Source: a bacterium UBA4883
GTDB lineage: Bacteria; Bacillota; Clostridia; Oscillospirales; Acutalibacteraceae
Reading direction: 5' to 3'
DNA length: 6,745 nucleotides
NCBI GenBank assembly: GCA_002399225.1
Contig: DHDF01000026.1
Location: 28,795 to 35,539, forward strand
The notes beneath the pieces are model-generated. The model worked only from the letters and a program-made list of their open reading frames with translations. It searched no databases and was not told the DNA's origin. The translations under genes and the position numbers were made by a program. The stretch's first letter is position 1. Each line of letters begins with the position of its first letter. This document shows positions 1 through 5,861 of the stretch, in pieces.

Positions 1-2078
1 AAGCAGCCCTGGATGCGGATTGGTTTCTGTGAACCGACGGGAGAAAACAGCATATCTCCGCGCCCCAAAAGCTTTTCGGCGCCGCCCATGTCCAAAATTG
101 TGCGGGAGTCCACCTGGGAAGAGACCGCAAAGGCGATCCGGCTTGGAATGTTTGCTTTGATGATCCCCGTGATCACGTCGACGGAAGGACGCTGGGTCGC
201 AATAACCAGATGCATGCCGGCGGCGCGCGCCATCTGCGCCAGCCGGCAGATCGAATCCTCCACTTCATTCGGTGCCGCCATCATCAGGTCGGCAAGTTCA
301 TCAATGATAATGACGATCTGCGGCATGTGTTCCATCGGTTGACCCTCGTCGTCCTTGTAGCCGCATTGAGCTGCAAGAGTATTGTAGGCGGTCAAGTCCC
401 GCACATTCCGCGAGGCAAAAATCTTGTACCGCTTGAGCATCTCGTTGACCGCCCAGCCCAGTGCACCGGCAGCCTTGCGCGGGTCTGTCACGACGGGTAC
501 CAGCAGGTGCGGAATTCCGTTGTAAATCCCGAGTTCCACCACCTTCGGGTCAATCATCAGAAATCGGACGTCCTCCGGGGAAGATTTATAAAGCAGGCTG
601 ATAATCATCGAGTTGATACACACCGACTTGCCGGAACCAGTGGCGCCCGCGATCAGCAGATGCGGCATCTTTGCCAGGTCTGCGATGGCCACGCCGCCCG
701 CAAGGTCGCGGCCAAGAGCGACGGTCAGATGACCTTTCGCAGTAGTGAAACTGTTGCTTTCGACCAGCTCGCGCATCCGGACAACTGTATTTTTCTTGTT
801 TGGGACCTCAATGCCGACCGCCGCCTTGCCAGGGATCGGCGCTTCAATGCGGATTCCGGCTGTGGCGAGATTCATGGAAAGGTCATCGGAAAGATTCGTG
901 ATTTTACTGATTTTCACTCCGCTGGCGGGCTGAAGCTCGTAACGGGTCACCGCCGGGCCGCGGCTGTAACCGATAAAGGAGGTCTTTACGCCAAAACTTT
1001 TCAGGGTATCGACTAGCATACGGCCGTTAGTTTGGATTTCACTGATTGCTTCCTGTTCACTCGTTCCCTTCGTAGTTGCCAGCATCGAAACGGGCGGGAA
1101 GTGGTAGGCTCCGTCCGCCGCCGGTTCGGGCGGAATGACCGCCGCTTGCTCCGGTGCTGTTTTTTCCGCGGCTTTCAGGGGAGAGAATTTCGGCTCGACC
1201 GGCAGAATGGTTTCTGCGGCAGCGGCGGCCGGTGCTGCGCTTGGAGCAGCGGATGCTCCTTTGGGTTCAGGAGCTTTCGGTTCCGTGTCGCCGATGGCAA
1301 ACAGTTTTTCCAGCCGCTCCAGTTTTTCGTTTTTCCGGACCGGCTTTTTCCCGGAAGAGCGGACCGGATGGGAGGGGAGCTCCTCGTTATCCATCGCAAT
1401 GTCGTTTTTAAGATTTTTCCGGTTGCGCTCAATCCTTTTTTCGCGGGCGGAGTCAAAGCTGGTTTTGACCATGCCTGCCGGTCTGATAACCGTGCGGAAC
1501 AACTGTATCAAACCGGTCCCCGTCAGAATCATCAGAGCGACGAACAAAAGAAGCAAGATCACAATTTTAGCTCCAAGCGGCCCCAGCGCCGCGACGATCG
1601 GAATCCCGAGCAGACCGCTGAAAAATCCGGCGCTGGCGCATTCTGTCCCTTCTTGGTACAGCTGCACCAGATTCTTCCAGAACGAATGAAGGGAGGCGGT
1701 GCCGCTGACGGAAAAAATAAACGCGGAAGCGCAGAATAGAGCGATAATGGCAATCATCAGCGCTAGTTTTCTTCCGGTGCGAAGGCCCTGGCGATCCAGA
1801 GCTGTAACGACGGATATGTAGAGCAGCAAAATCGGCCACAGAACAGCCCAGCTGCCAAACAGACCGAGCAGAACGTTATGAAACCAGTGCCAGAGGTGAA
1901 CCCCGCTGATCAGAATCAGACAGAACATCAGGATGGAGCACGCGAACAGAACCACGGCATTGATCTGACTTCTTTGCTTTTTTGCCTGTGCGTCCCGCAT
2001 CTGTGTGGAGGCGGGTTTTGCCGCGGCACCGGACCGCGGCTTTCTCGTCTTTTTCGGAGCGGATTTTCTTTTTGCCAA
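1..2078 (-). CDS. ftsK: DNA translocase FtsK/SpoIIIE, C-terminus cut by window edge
   Basis: This is an ATP-driven, membrane-anchored DNA pump that moves chromosomal DNA through the closing division or sporulation septum. About 692 codons are visible and no frame break was found in the parts translated. The N-terminus is short and Lys/Arg-rich. Four or five hydrophobic segments follow at about residues 37-57, 63-90, 97-118 and 142-187, then a charged, Ala/Pro-rich linker to about 340. The motor begins near 345 (GPAVTRYEL at 374-382), with Walker A GATGSGKS at 478-485, Walker B IVIIIDE ending at D593-E594 and ATQRPS at 627-632. Family members are usually near 750-850 residues, so the end of the beta domain and the gamma winged helix that reads KOPS/SRS sites lie outside the window. 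The start is TTG with GAGGTG six bases upstream, giving MAKRKS. An in-frame GTG at 2085-2087 is less likely. It lies downstream of tepA, as spoIIIE does in Bacillus. Whether it acts in division, sporulation or both cannot be told here. Confidence 0.96.
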   Translation of the reverse strand, partial: MAKRKSAPKKTRKPRSGAAAKPASTQMRDAQAKKQRSQINAVVLFACSILMFCLILISGVHLWHWFHNVLLGLFGSWAVLWPILLLYISVVTALDRQGLRTGRKLALMIAIIALFCASAFIFSVSGTASLHSFWKNLVQLYQEGTECASAGFFSGLLGIPIVAALGPLGAKIVILLLLFVALMILTGTGLIQLFRTVIRPAGMVKTSFDSAREKRIERNRKNLKNDIAMDNEELPSHPVRSSGKKPVRKNEKLERLEKLFAIGDTEPKAPEPKGASAAPSAAPAAAAAETILPVEPKFSPLKAAEKTAPEQAAVIPPEPAADGAYHFPPVSMLATTKGTSEQEAISEIQTNGRMLVDTLKSFGVKTSFIGYSRGPAVTRYELQPASGVKISKITNLSDDLSMNLATAGIRIEAPIPGKAAVGIEVPNKKNTVVRMRELVESNSFTTAKGHLTVALGRDLAGGVAIADLAKMPHLLIAGATGSGKSVCINSMIISLLYKSSPEDVRFLMIDPKVVELGIYNGIPHLLVPVVTDPRKAAGALGWAVNEMLKRYKIFASRNVRDLTAYNTLAAQCGYKDDEGQPMEHMPQIVIIIDELADLMMAAPNEVEDSICRLAQMARAAGMHLVIATQRPSVDVITGIIKANIPSRIAFAVSSQVDSRTILDMGGAEKLLGRGDMLFSPVGSQKPIRIQGC

Positions 2079-2091
2079 GCAGCACACCTCT
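2076..2091 (-). promoter_or_regulatory. Ribosome binding site and TTG start of ftsK
   Basis: Read on the minus strand, GAGGTG is followed by six bases and then TTG. This fixes the translocase start at 2078, because the frame contains no ATG before the first membrane segments except one about 26 codons in, which has no comparable ribosome binding site. Confidence 0.7.
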
Positions 2092-2133
2092 ATCCATATA
2101 ACGCCGAAGATCACAAATCCGCTACCTATGTAG

Positions 2134-2150
2134 GACGGCGCAGAGCCGTC
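2134..2150. repeat. Perfect 6-bp inverted repeat between tepA and ftsK
   Basis: GACGGC and GCCGTC flank a five-base spacer, 12 bp past the tepA stop. In the minus-strand transcript it would form a short GC-rich hairpin. No run of U follows, so it does not look like an intrinsic terminator. It could be an mRNA-processing or stability element, or chance. Confidence 0.5.
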
Positions 2151-2161
2151 TGGGACTAAGC

Positions 2162-2896
2162 TTATTTCCTTTTGGCTGCTTTCTGCGCCGCCGGCGTTTT
2201 CTTTTTGCCCTTTTTCTTATTTTCATCAATCATTTTATAAAGACATCCGATTGCGTCCGAAAGGCTGCCAAGAGAGTCGATCAACCCCTCCCGGACTGCG
2301 TCGTTTCCCTCCAAAACAGAGCCGATGTCCAGCACCAGTTCCTGCGTATTCATGGAAAGTTCCGTCAGGCGTTCGGCCGAAATATTGGAGTGCTCGGTGA
2401 CAAATGTGGTGATCCTTTTCTGCATCCGTTCGAAATAGTCCAGCGTTTGGGGAACGCCGAGCGTCAAACCGTTCATCCGCACGGGGTGCAGCGTCATGGT
2501 TGCACTCGGCACAATGAAGGAATGTTTGGCGGCGACGGCCAAGGGAACTCCAATGGAATGTCCGCCGCCCAGCACGATAGACACGGTCGGCTTTTTCATT
2601 CCGGCAATCAGTTCTGCCAAGGCAAGGCCAGCCTCCACGTCGCCGCCAACGGTGTTCAGCAGCAGGAGCAACCCTTCAATGTCGGGATCTTCTTCAATGG
2701 ACACCAGCTGGGGAATCACATGCTCATATTTCGTCGTTTTGTTCTGGGATGGTAAAATAATATGTCCTTCAATCTGACCGATGATGGTCATGCATTGGAT
2801 CAGGTGCTTCCCATTCCCGACAACGATGGAGCCGGAATCCAGGATACGGTCCGTGGCCCGGTTCGTTTTTTCATCCTTATTTTCTTCTTCACTCAT
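2162..2896 (-). CDS. tepA: ClpP-fold serine protease, TepA type
   Basis: This 244-residue protein of the ClpP/crotonase-fold protease class resembles the translocation-enhancing protein TepA of Bacillus, which is reported to aid protein export. Visible hallmarks are [12 protein letters not shown] (81-92), the oxyanion and nucleophile segment GGGHSIG with Ser114 as probable nucleophile, TMTLHP with His137, and Asp190 in LDIGSVLEG as the likely third triad member. These match the order Ser-His-Asp in ClpP, and the region around HSIGVP and HPVR is typical of TepA rather than of ClpP itself. There is no signal peptide or membrane segment, so it should be cytoplasmic. The first 20 residues are acidic and polar. 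The last 18 are strongly Lys-rich, beginning KKKGKKK. The ATG start has GGGAGGT seven bases upstream. The gene is the first of a two-gene unit with ftsK. Substrates in Clostridia are not known to me. Confidence 0.92.
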   Translation of the reverse strand: MSEEENKDEKTNRATDRILDSGSIVVGNGKHLIQCMTIIGQIEGHIILPSQNKTTKYEHVIPQLVSIEEDPDIEGLLLLLNTVGGDVEAGLALAELIAGMKKPTVSIVLGGGHSIGVPLAVAAKHSFIVPSATMTLHPVRMNGLTLGVPQTLDYFERMQKRITTFVTEHSNISAERLTELSMNTQELVLDIGSVLEGNDAVREGLIDSLGSLSDAIGCLYKMIDENKKKGKKKTPAAQKAAKRK

Positions 2897-2918
2897 TAGC
2901 AGTACCTCCCATAAGGCT

Positions 2919-2934
2919 TAGTTTGCCTGTAGGA
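2919..2934 (-). repeat. Small hairpin in the tepA leader
   Basis: On the minus strand, TGCCT and AGGCA pair around a six-base loop, about 25 bases upstream of the tepA ribosome binding site. A second weak stem (GCGG/CCGC, seven-base loop) lies further upstream, around 2953-2967. Both are within the inferred untranslated leader. They are short, and a regulatory role is speculative. Confidence 0.3.
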
Positions 2935-2981
2935 AGGCAGAACATACACGCTGGCGGACCATGCCCGCTCAATTCTTCTTC

Positions 2982-3010
2982 ATTATAGCATTTGTTGCTG
3001 CAATCATCAA
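2982..3010 (-). promoter_or_regulatory. Sigma-A-type promoter for tepA-ftsK
   Basis: On the minus strand, TTGATG (3005-3010) and TATAAT (2982-2987) are separated by 17 bases, with TGC directly before the -10 box (extended -10). Transcription would start near 2975, giving a leader of roughly 80 bases before tepA. The call rests on sequence match only. Confidence 0.72.
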
Positions 3011-3059
3011 TAAATTGCACTCTAAATGCAAAAATAATTCTTTCAGAAACGTTAAATGA

Positions 3060-3088
3060 TTGACAATCCCTGATTTTTAATTCATAAT
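3060..3088 (+). promoter_or_regulatory. Sigma-A-type promoter for acn-traX-icd
   Basis: A consensus -35 TTGACA (3060-3065), a 17-base spacer and CATAAT (3083-3088, five of six consensus bases) lie 75 bp before the aconitase start. Transcription should begin near 3095, leaving a leader of about 68 bases. The -35 boxes of this promoter and of the tepA promoter are about 50 bp apart and face away from each other, so one regulator bound between them could affect both units. Confidence 0.75.
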
Positions 3089-3094
3089 AGTTAT
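3084..3094. promoter_or_regulatory. ATAA-N3-TTAT dyad over the -10 box
   Basis: ATAATAGTTAT is an inverted repeat that overlaps the -10 element of the aconitase promoter and extends to the expected transcription start. A protein bound here would block RNA polymerase. In Bacillus the LysR-type regulator CcpC controls the aconitase gene through ATAA-N7-TTAT boxes. The half-sites here match, but the spacing is three rather than seven, so the resemblance may be accidental. Confidence 0.3.
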
Positions 3095-3116
3095 ATCTAT
3101 TTTTTGTCCTGCTTGT

Positions 3117-3158
3117 TTCACACTTTAAGAAGTGAATCATTCAGTTTAGGAGTGAATT
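3117..3158. repeat. Clustered GTGAAT half-sites in the aconitase leader
   Basis: TTCAC (3117-3121) and GTGAA (3132-3136) form an inverted repeat. TGAAT-C-ATTCA (3133-3143) forms a second one sharing its left arm. GTGAAT recurs at 3152-3157, twenty bases after the copy at 3132-3137, overlapping the ribosome binding site. This could be an operator for a repressor acting just downstream of the start site, or RNA structure at the ribosome binding site. No family motif is recognised. Confidence 0.35.
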
Positions 3159-3162
3159 CCAA

Positions 3163-5103
3163 ATGGGTCTCACATTGGCACAGAAAATTATTAAGAATCA
3201 TCTGGTCAGCGGGAAAATGGACGTCGGCAGCGAGATCGGTCTGAAAATCGATCAGACATTAACGCAGGATGCCACGGGAACTATGGCTTATATTGAATTT
3301 GAGGCCATGGGTATTCCGCGGGTGCACACGGAGCGTTCCATCGCCTATGTTGACCATAATACGCTGCAGACCGGCTTTGAAAATGCGGATGATCACCGTT
3401 TTATTCAGTCGGTTGCAAAAAAATACGGGATTTATTATTCCAGGCCGGGCAATGGAATTTGCCATCAGGTACATCTGGAGCGGTTCGGCATCCCCGGGAA
3501 AACCCTGATCGGTTCTGACAGCCATACCCCGACGGGCGGCGGGCTCGGGATGCTTGCCATCGGCGCCGGCGGCCTTGACGTAGCTGTCGCGATGGGAGGG
3601 GGTCCCTATTACATCCCCATGCCGAAGATTCTGCGGGTCGTTTTGAAAGGCTCCCTTTCCCCGTGGGTCGGTGCAAAGGATGTCATTCTGGAAATTTTGC
3701 GGCGCCTCTCGGTGAAAGGCGGGGTCGGAAAAATTCTTGAGTACTCCGGAGAAGGAGTGAAAACCCTGACCGTTCCGGAGCGGGCGACCATCACCAATAT
3801 GGGGGCCGAACTTGGGGCGACCACCTCTATTTTCCCTTCTGATGAAGTCACCCGTACCTTCTTAAAGGCGCAGGGCAGGGAACAGGACTGGGTAGAATTA
3901 CAACCGGACGAGGATGCCTCTTATGATGAAACGATGGAGATTGACCTTTCTGCTCTTGAACCGCTTGCGGCATGCCCGCACAGCCCGGACGCCGTCAAAC
4001 TGGTCCGGAAAATCGGACCGATTGCGGTCGATCAGGTCTGCATCGGGTCCTGCACAAATTCCTCCCTGCGCGATATGATGCGCGTGGCATCCATTTTAAA
4101 GGGGAAGACCATCAGTCCACGCGTTAGCTTGGCCATTGCTCCGGGTTCCCGCCAGGTTTACAGGATGCTCGCCGAAAATGGGGCGCTTGCCGATTTAATC
4201 GGGGCGGGCGCCAGAATTCTGGAATGCGCCTGCGGCCCCTGCATCGGCATGGGTCAGTCCCCAAATTCGGCGGGGATTTCCCTGCGTACCTTTAACCGGA
4301 ACTTTCTTGGGCGCTCCGGGACGGCCGATGCCAAGATCTACCTGGTTGGACCCGAAACGGCCGCTGCGTCCGCGCTGTCTGGTGTGCTGACGGATCCGAG
4401 AACGCTGGGCGAGGAGCCCAAACTGATCCTTCCGGATCACTTTGAAGTGAACGACAATATGATTATTCCGCCCGCTCCCGCAGAAGAGGCAAAAGATCTT
4501 CCCGTGCTTCGCGGACCGAATATTAAGGGACTTCCCATCGCTGGACCGCTTTCGGATTCCATTACGGCAAAAGCCCTTCTGAAAGTCGGCAACAATATCA
4601 CAACCGACCATATTATGCCGGCCGGTTCTAAAATTTTGCCCTACAGGTCTAATATTCCTTATCTTTCGCAATTCTGCTTTGCCGTATGCGACAAGTCTTT
4701 TGCGCAGCGCTGCAAAGAAAATGGCAGCGGCATCATCGTCGGGGGAGCCAATTATGGGCAGGGATCTTCGCGCGAACACGCGGCTTTGGTCCCGCTGTAC
4801 CTCGGTATCAAGGCCGTCATTGCCAAAAGCTTCGCGCGGATTCACTGCGCTAATCTGGTCAATGCCGGAATCCTTCCGCTGGTTTTTGAAAACGAGGCGG
4901 ACTATGATGAAGTCGATCAGATGGACAAGCTTGAAATGAAGGGTGTCCGCGAAGCAATTCAAAACGGTAAGTCTGTTTTGGTTCAGAATCGTACCAAGGG
5001 GACTTCGTTTTCGGTTCAGCCCGTTTTAAGCGAGCGCCAGCGCAGAATTGTTTTGGCCGGCGGGCTGCTGAACGACACCAAACGGCAGAGAGAAGAGGCG
5101 TAG
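3163..5103 (+). CDS. acn: Aconitate hydratase (aconitase), Aquifex type
   Basis: This cytoplasmic [4Fe-4S] enzyme isomerises citrate to isocitrate through cis-aconitate. The 646-residue length fits the compact, putative Aquifex-type bacterial aconitases better than the roughly 900-residue AcnA. The N-terminal catalytic domains include GSDSHTPTGGG (118-127). The three cluster cysteines are C297 in IGSCTNS, and C357 and C360 in ACGPC. The C-terminal swivel domain, from about residue 465, has TTDHIMPAG (480-488) and the active-site GSSREHAA with S535, S536 and R537, where S535 matches the catalytic base of mitochondrial aconitase. All key residues are present, so it should be active. ATG is preceded by AGGAG ten bases upstream. 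It is the first gene of an operon with traX and icd, and supplies isocitrate to the latter. Homoaconitase or LeuCD-like activity is an alternative, but linkage to icd favours aconitase. Confidence 0.96.
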   Translation: MGLTLAQKIIKNHLVSGKMDVGSEIGLKIDQTLTQDATGTMAYIEFEAMGIPRVHTERSIAYVDHNTLQTGFENADDHRFIQSVAKKYGIYYSRPGNGICHQVHLERFGIPGKTLIGSDSHTPTGGGLGMLAIGAGGLDVAVAMGGGPYYIPMPKILRVVLKGSLSPWVGAKDVILEILRRLSVKGGVGKILEYSGEGVKTLTVPERATITNMGAELGATTSIFPSDEVTRTFLKAQGREQDWVELQPDEDASYDETMEIDLSALEPLAACPHSPDAVKLVRKIGPIAVDQVCIGSCTNSSLRDMMRVASILKGKTISPRVSLAIAPGSRQVYRMLAENGALADLIGAGARILECACGPCIGMGQSPNSAGISLRTFNRNFLGRSGTADAKIYLVGPETAAASALSGVLTDPRTLGEEPKLILPDHFEVNDNMIIPPAPAEEAKDLPVLRGPNIKGLPIAGPLSDSITAKALLKVGNNITTDHIMPAGSKILPYRSNIPYLSQFCFAVCDKSFAQRCKENGSGIIVGGANYGQGSSREHAALVPLYLGIKAVIAKSFARIHCANLVNAGILPLVFENEADYDEVDQMDKLEMKGVREAIQNGKSVLVQNRTKGTSFSVQPVLSERQRRIVLAGGLLNDTKRQREEA

Positions 5104-5109
5104 CCTTTG
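5095..5109 (+). promoter_or_regulatory. Ribosome binding site and TTG start of traX-like gene
   Basis: GAGG (5095-5098), inside the last codons of aconitase, is followed by eight bases and TTG at 5107. Only three bases separate the aconitase stop from this start, so translation is probably coupled. The next in-frame ATG is codon 21, inside the first membrane helix and next to the conserved DH pair, and is therefore too late. Confidence 0.7.
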
Positions 5110-5841
5110 GCGCACGGGGAGAAAGGCTGGTCTGCGGACGCCATTAAATGGATTGCCATTGCCACCATGCTGATTGACCATATCGCATGGGGATTTGTTC
5201 CAACCTACTCTGTGCTGGGGCAGTTGATGCATCTGATTGGCAGAATCACGGCACCGACCATGTGCTTTTTCCTGGCGGAGGGTTATGTTCACACGCACAG
5301 CTTTCGAAAATATGCGTTTCGGCTAGGCTTGTTTGCTTTAATTTCTCAGGTTCCGTTTACTCTGTTTGAAAAAGGAAAACTGGAATTTCTTGCCGGTCCA
5401 TCCCTGCAAACGGAGAGTTTTAACGTTATTTATACATTGTTTCTGAGCTTGATTGCCATCCGTGCCTGGGATAAAATTGAAAATAAAAAGCTCCGCTTCT
5501 TGGCTGTTACGGGCCTGTGTATTCTATCGCTGCCGGGGGACTGGATGTTTTTTGATATTCTGTTCACTTTGGCTTTCTGGCTGAACCGTGGCAGCTTTCG
5601 CCGTCAGGCGCGGGCATTTTGCATCATTTCCTTTGCCATGACTTTTTCCGACATGATGTTTTGTGTTTTGAGCGGATTTTCAGCCTGGGGACAGCTGTTT
5701 CAAATCGGCGTTCTTTTATGTCTGCCGATTCTTGCCCGTTACAATGGGCAGCGGGGCGGCGGCCGGTATTCCAAATGGACGTTTTATATCTTTTATCCGG
5801 CGCATTTGCTGGTGCTGGGTTGGCTTAGACTGTTAATCTAG
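5107..5841 (+). CDS. TraX family integral membrane protein
   Basis: This 244-residue polytopic membrane protein is of the TraX family, named for the F-plasmid protein that N-acetylates pilin. Chromosomal Firmicute members have no established role. Family-like features are the first helix with K14 and IDH (23-25), GRITAP (45-50) leading to FLAEGYVHT (55-63), RKYAFRLG (67-74) with ALISQVPF (77-84), N106, and the terminal block KWTFYIFYPAHLL (223-235). About eight hydrophobic segments span roughly 12-29, 37-58, 69-88, 105-120, 129-160, 168-189, 193-210 and 225-243. No signal peptide is needed. It starts with TTG three bases after the aconitase stop and ends 17 bases before icd, so it is expressed with both. 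No pilus or conjugation genes are nearby, so pilin acetylation is unlikely. Acyl transfer to another substrate is conceivable but not shown. Confidence 0.85.
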   Translation: MAHGEKGWSADAIKWIAIATMLIDHIAWGFVPTYSVLGQLMHLIGRITAPTMCFFLAEGYVHTHSFRKYAFRLGLFALISQVPFTLFEKGKLEFLAGPSLQTESFNVIYTLFLSLIAIRAWDKIENKKLRFLAVTGLCILSLPGDWMFFDILFTLAFWLNRGSFRRQARAFCIISFAMTFSDMMFCVLSGFSAWGQLFQIGVLLCLPILARYNGQRGGGRYSKWTFYIFYPAHLLVLGWLRLLI

Positions 5842-5844
5842 ATT

Positions 5845-5861
5845 GGGGGACTTTTTAAGTG
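5845..5861 (+). promoter_or_regulatory. Ribosome binding site and GTG start of icd
   Basis: GGGGGA (5845-5850) is followed by eight bases and GTG at 5859. The resulting N-terminus, MVKKIEMQTPLVEMDGDEM, matches the usual short lead-in of this isocitrate dehydrogenase family. The ATG at 5877 would remove six residues and leaves a poor 26-base distance to the ribosome binding site. Confidence 0.75.

Noticed and set aside
210..1016. Plus-strand open frame of 268 codons opposite the translocase gene
   Set aside because: It lies wholly antisense to the conserved FtsK motor region, resembles no family, and has no ribosome binding site of note. It is a by-product of codon bias.
1032..1739. Plus-strand open frame of 235 codons opposite the translocase linker and membrane region
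   Set aside because: It is antisense to a clear coding frame, with low-complexity Arg/Gly/Phe-rich content and no recognisable domain.
1876..2097. Minus-strand ATG frame of 73 codons just upstream of the ftsK start
   Set aside because: It is in a different frame from the translocase and has no good ribosome binding site. The TTG at 2078 continues into the conserved protein. It was also considered as a ylzJ-like gene, but overlaps ftsK almost completely and shows no similarity I recognise.
2889..3140. Minus-strand frame of 83 codons covering the intergenic region
   Set aside because: It starts upstream of the inferred tepA promoter, contains both promoters, overlaps the tepA start and lacks a ribosome binding site. 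The composition looks noncoding.
4195..4962. Minus-strand open frame of 255 codons opposite aconitase
   Set aside because: It overlaps the cluster-binding and swivel regions of a strongly conserved enzyme. The antisense frame has no family features.
5107..5841. TraX gene as evidence of a plasmid or integrative conjugative element
   Set aside because: No other conjugation, integrase or replication genes are visible, and the gene is embedded in a housekeeping operon. TraX-family proteins are also common on Firmicute chromosomes.
5835..5844. Perfect 10-bp palindrome AATCTAGATT at the end of the traX-like gene
   Set aside because: It has no loop and no U-run, so it is not a terminator. It overlaps the stop codon, and a palindrome of this length can arise by chance.
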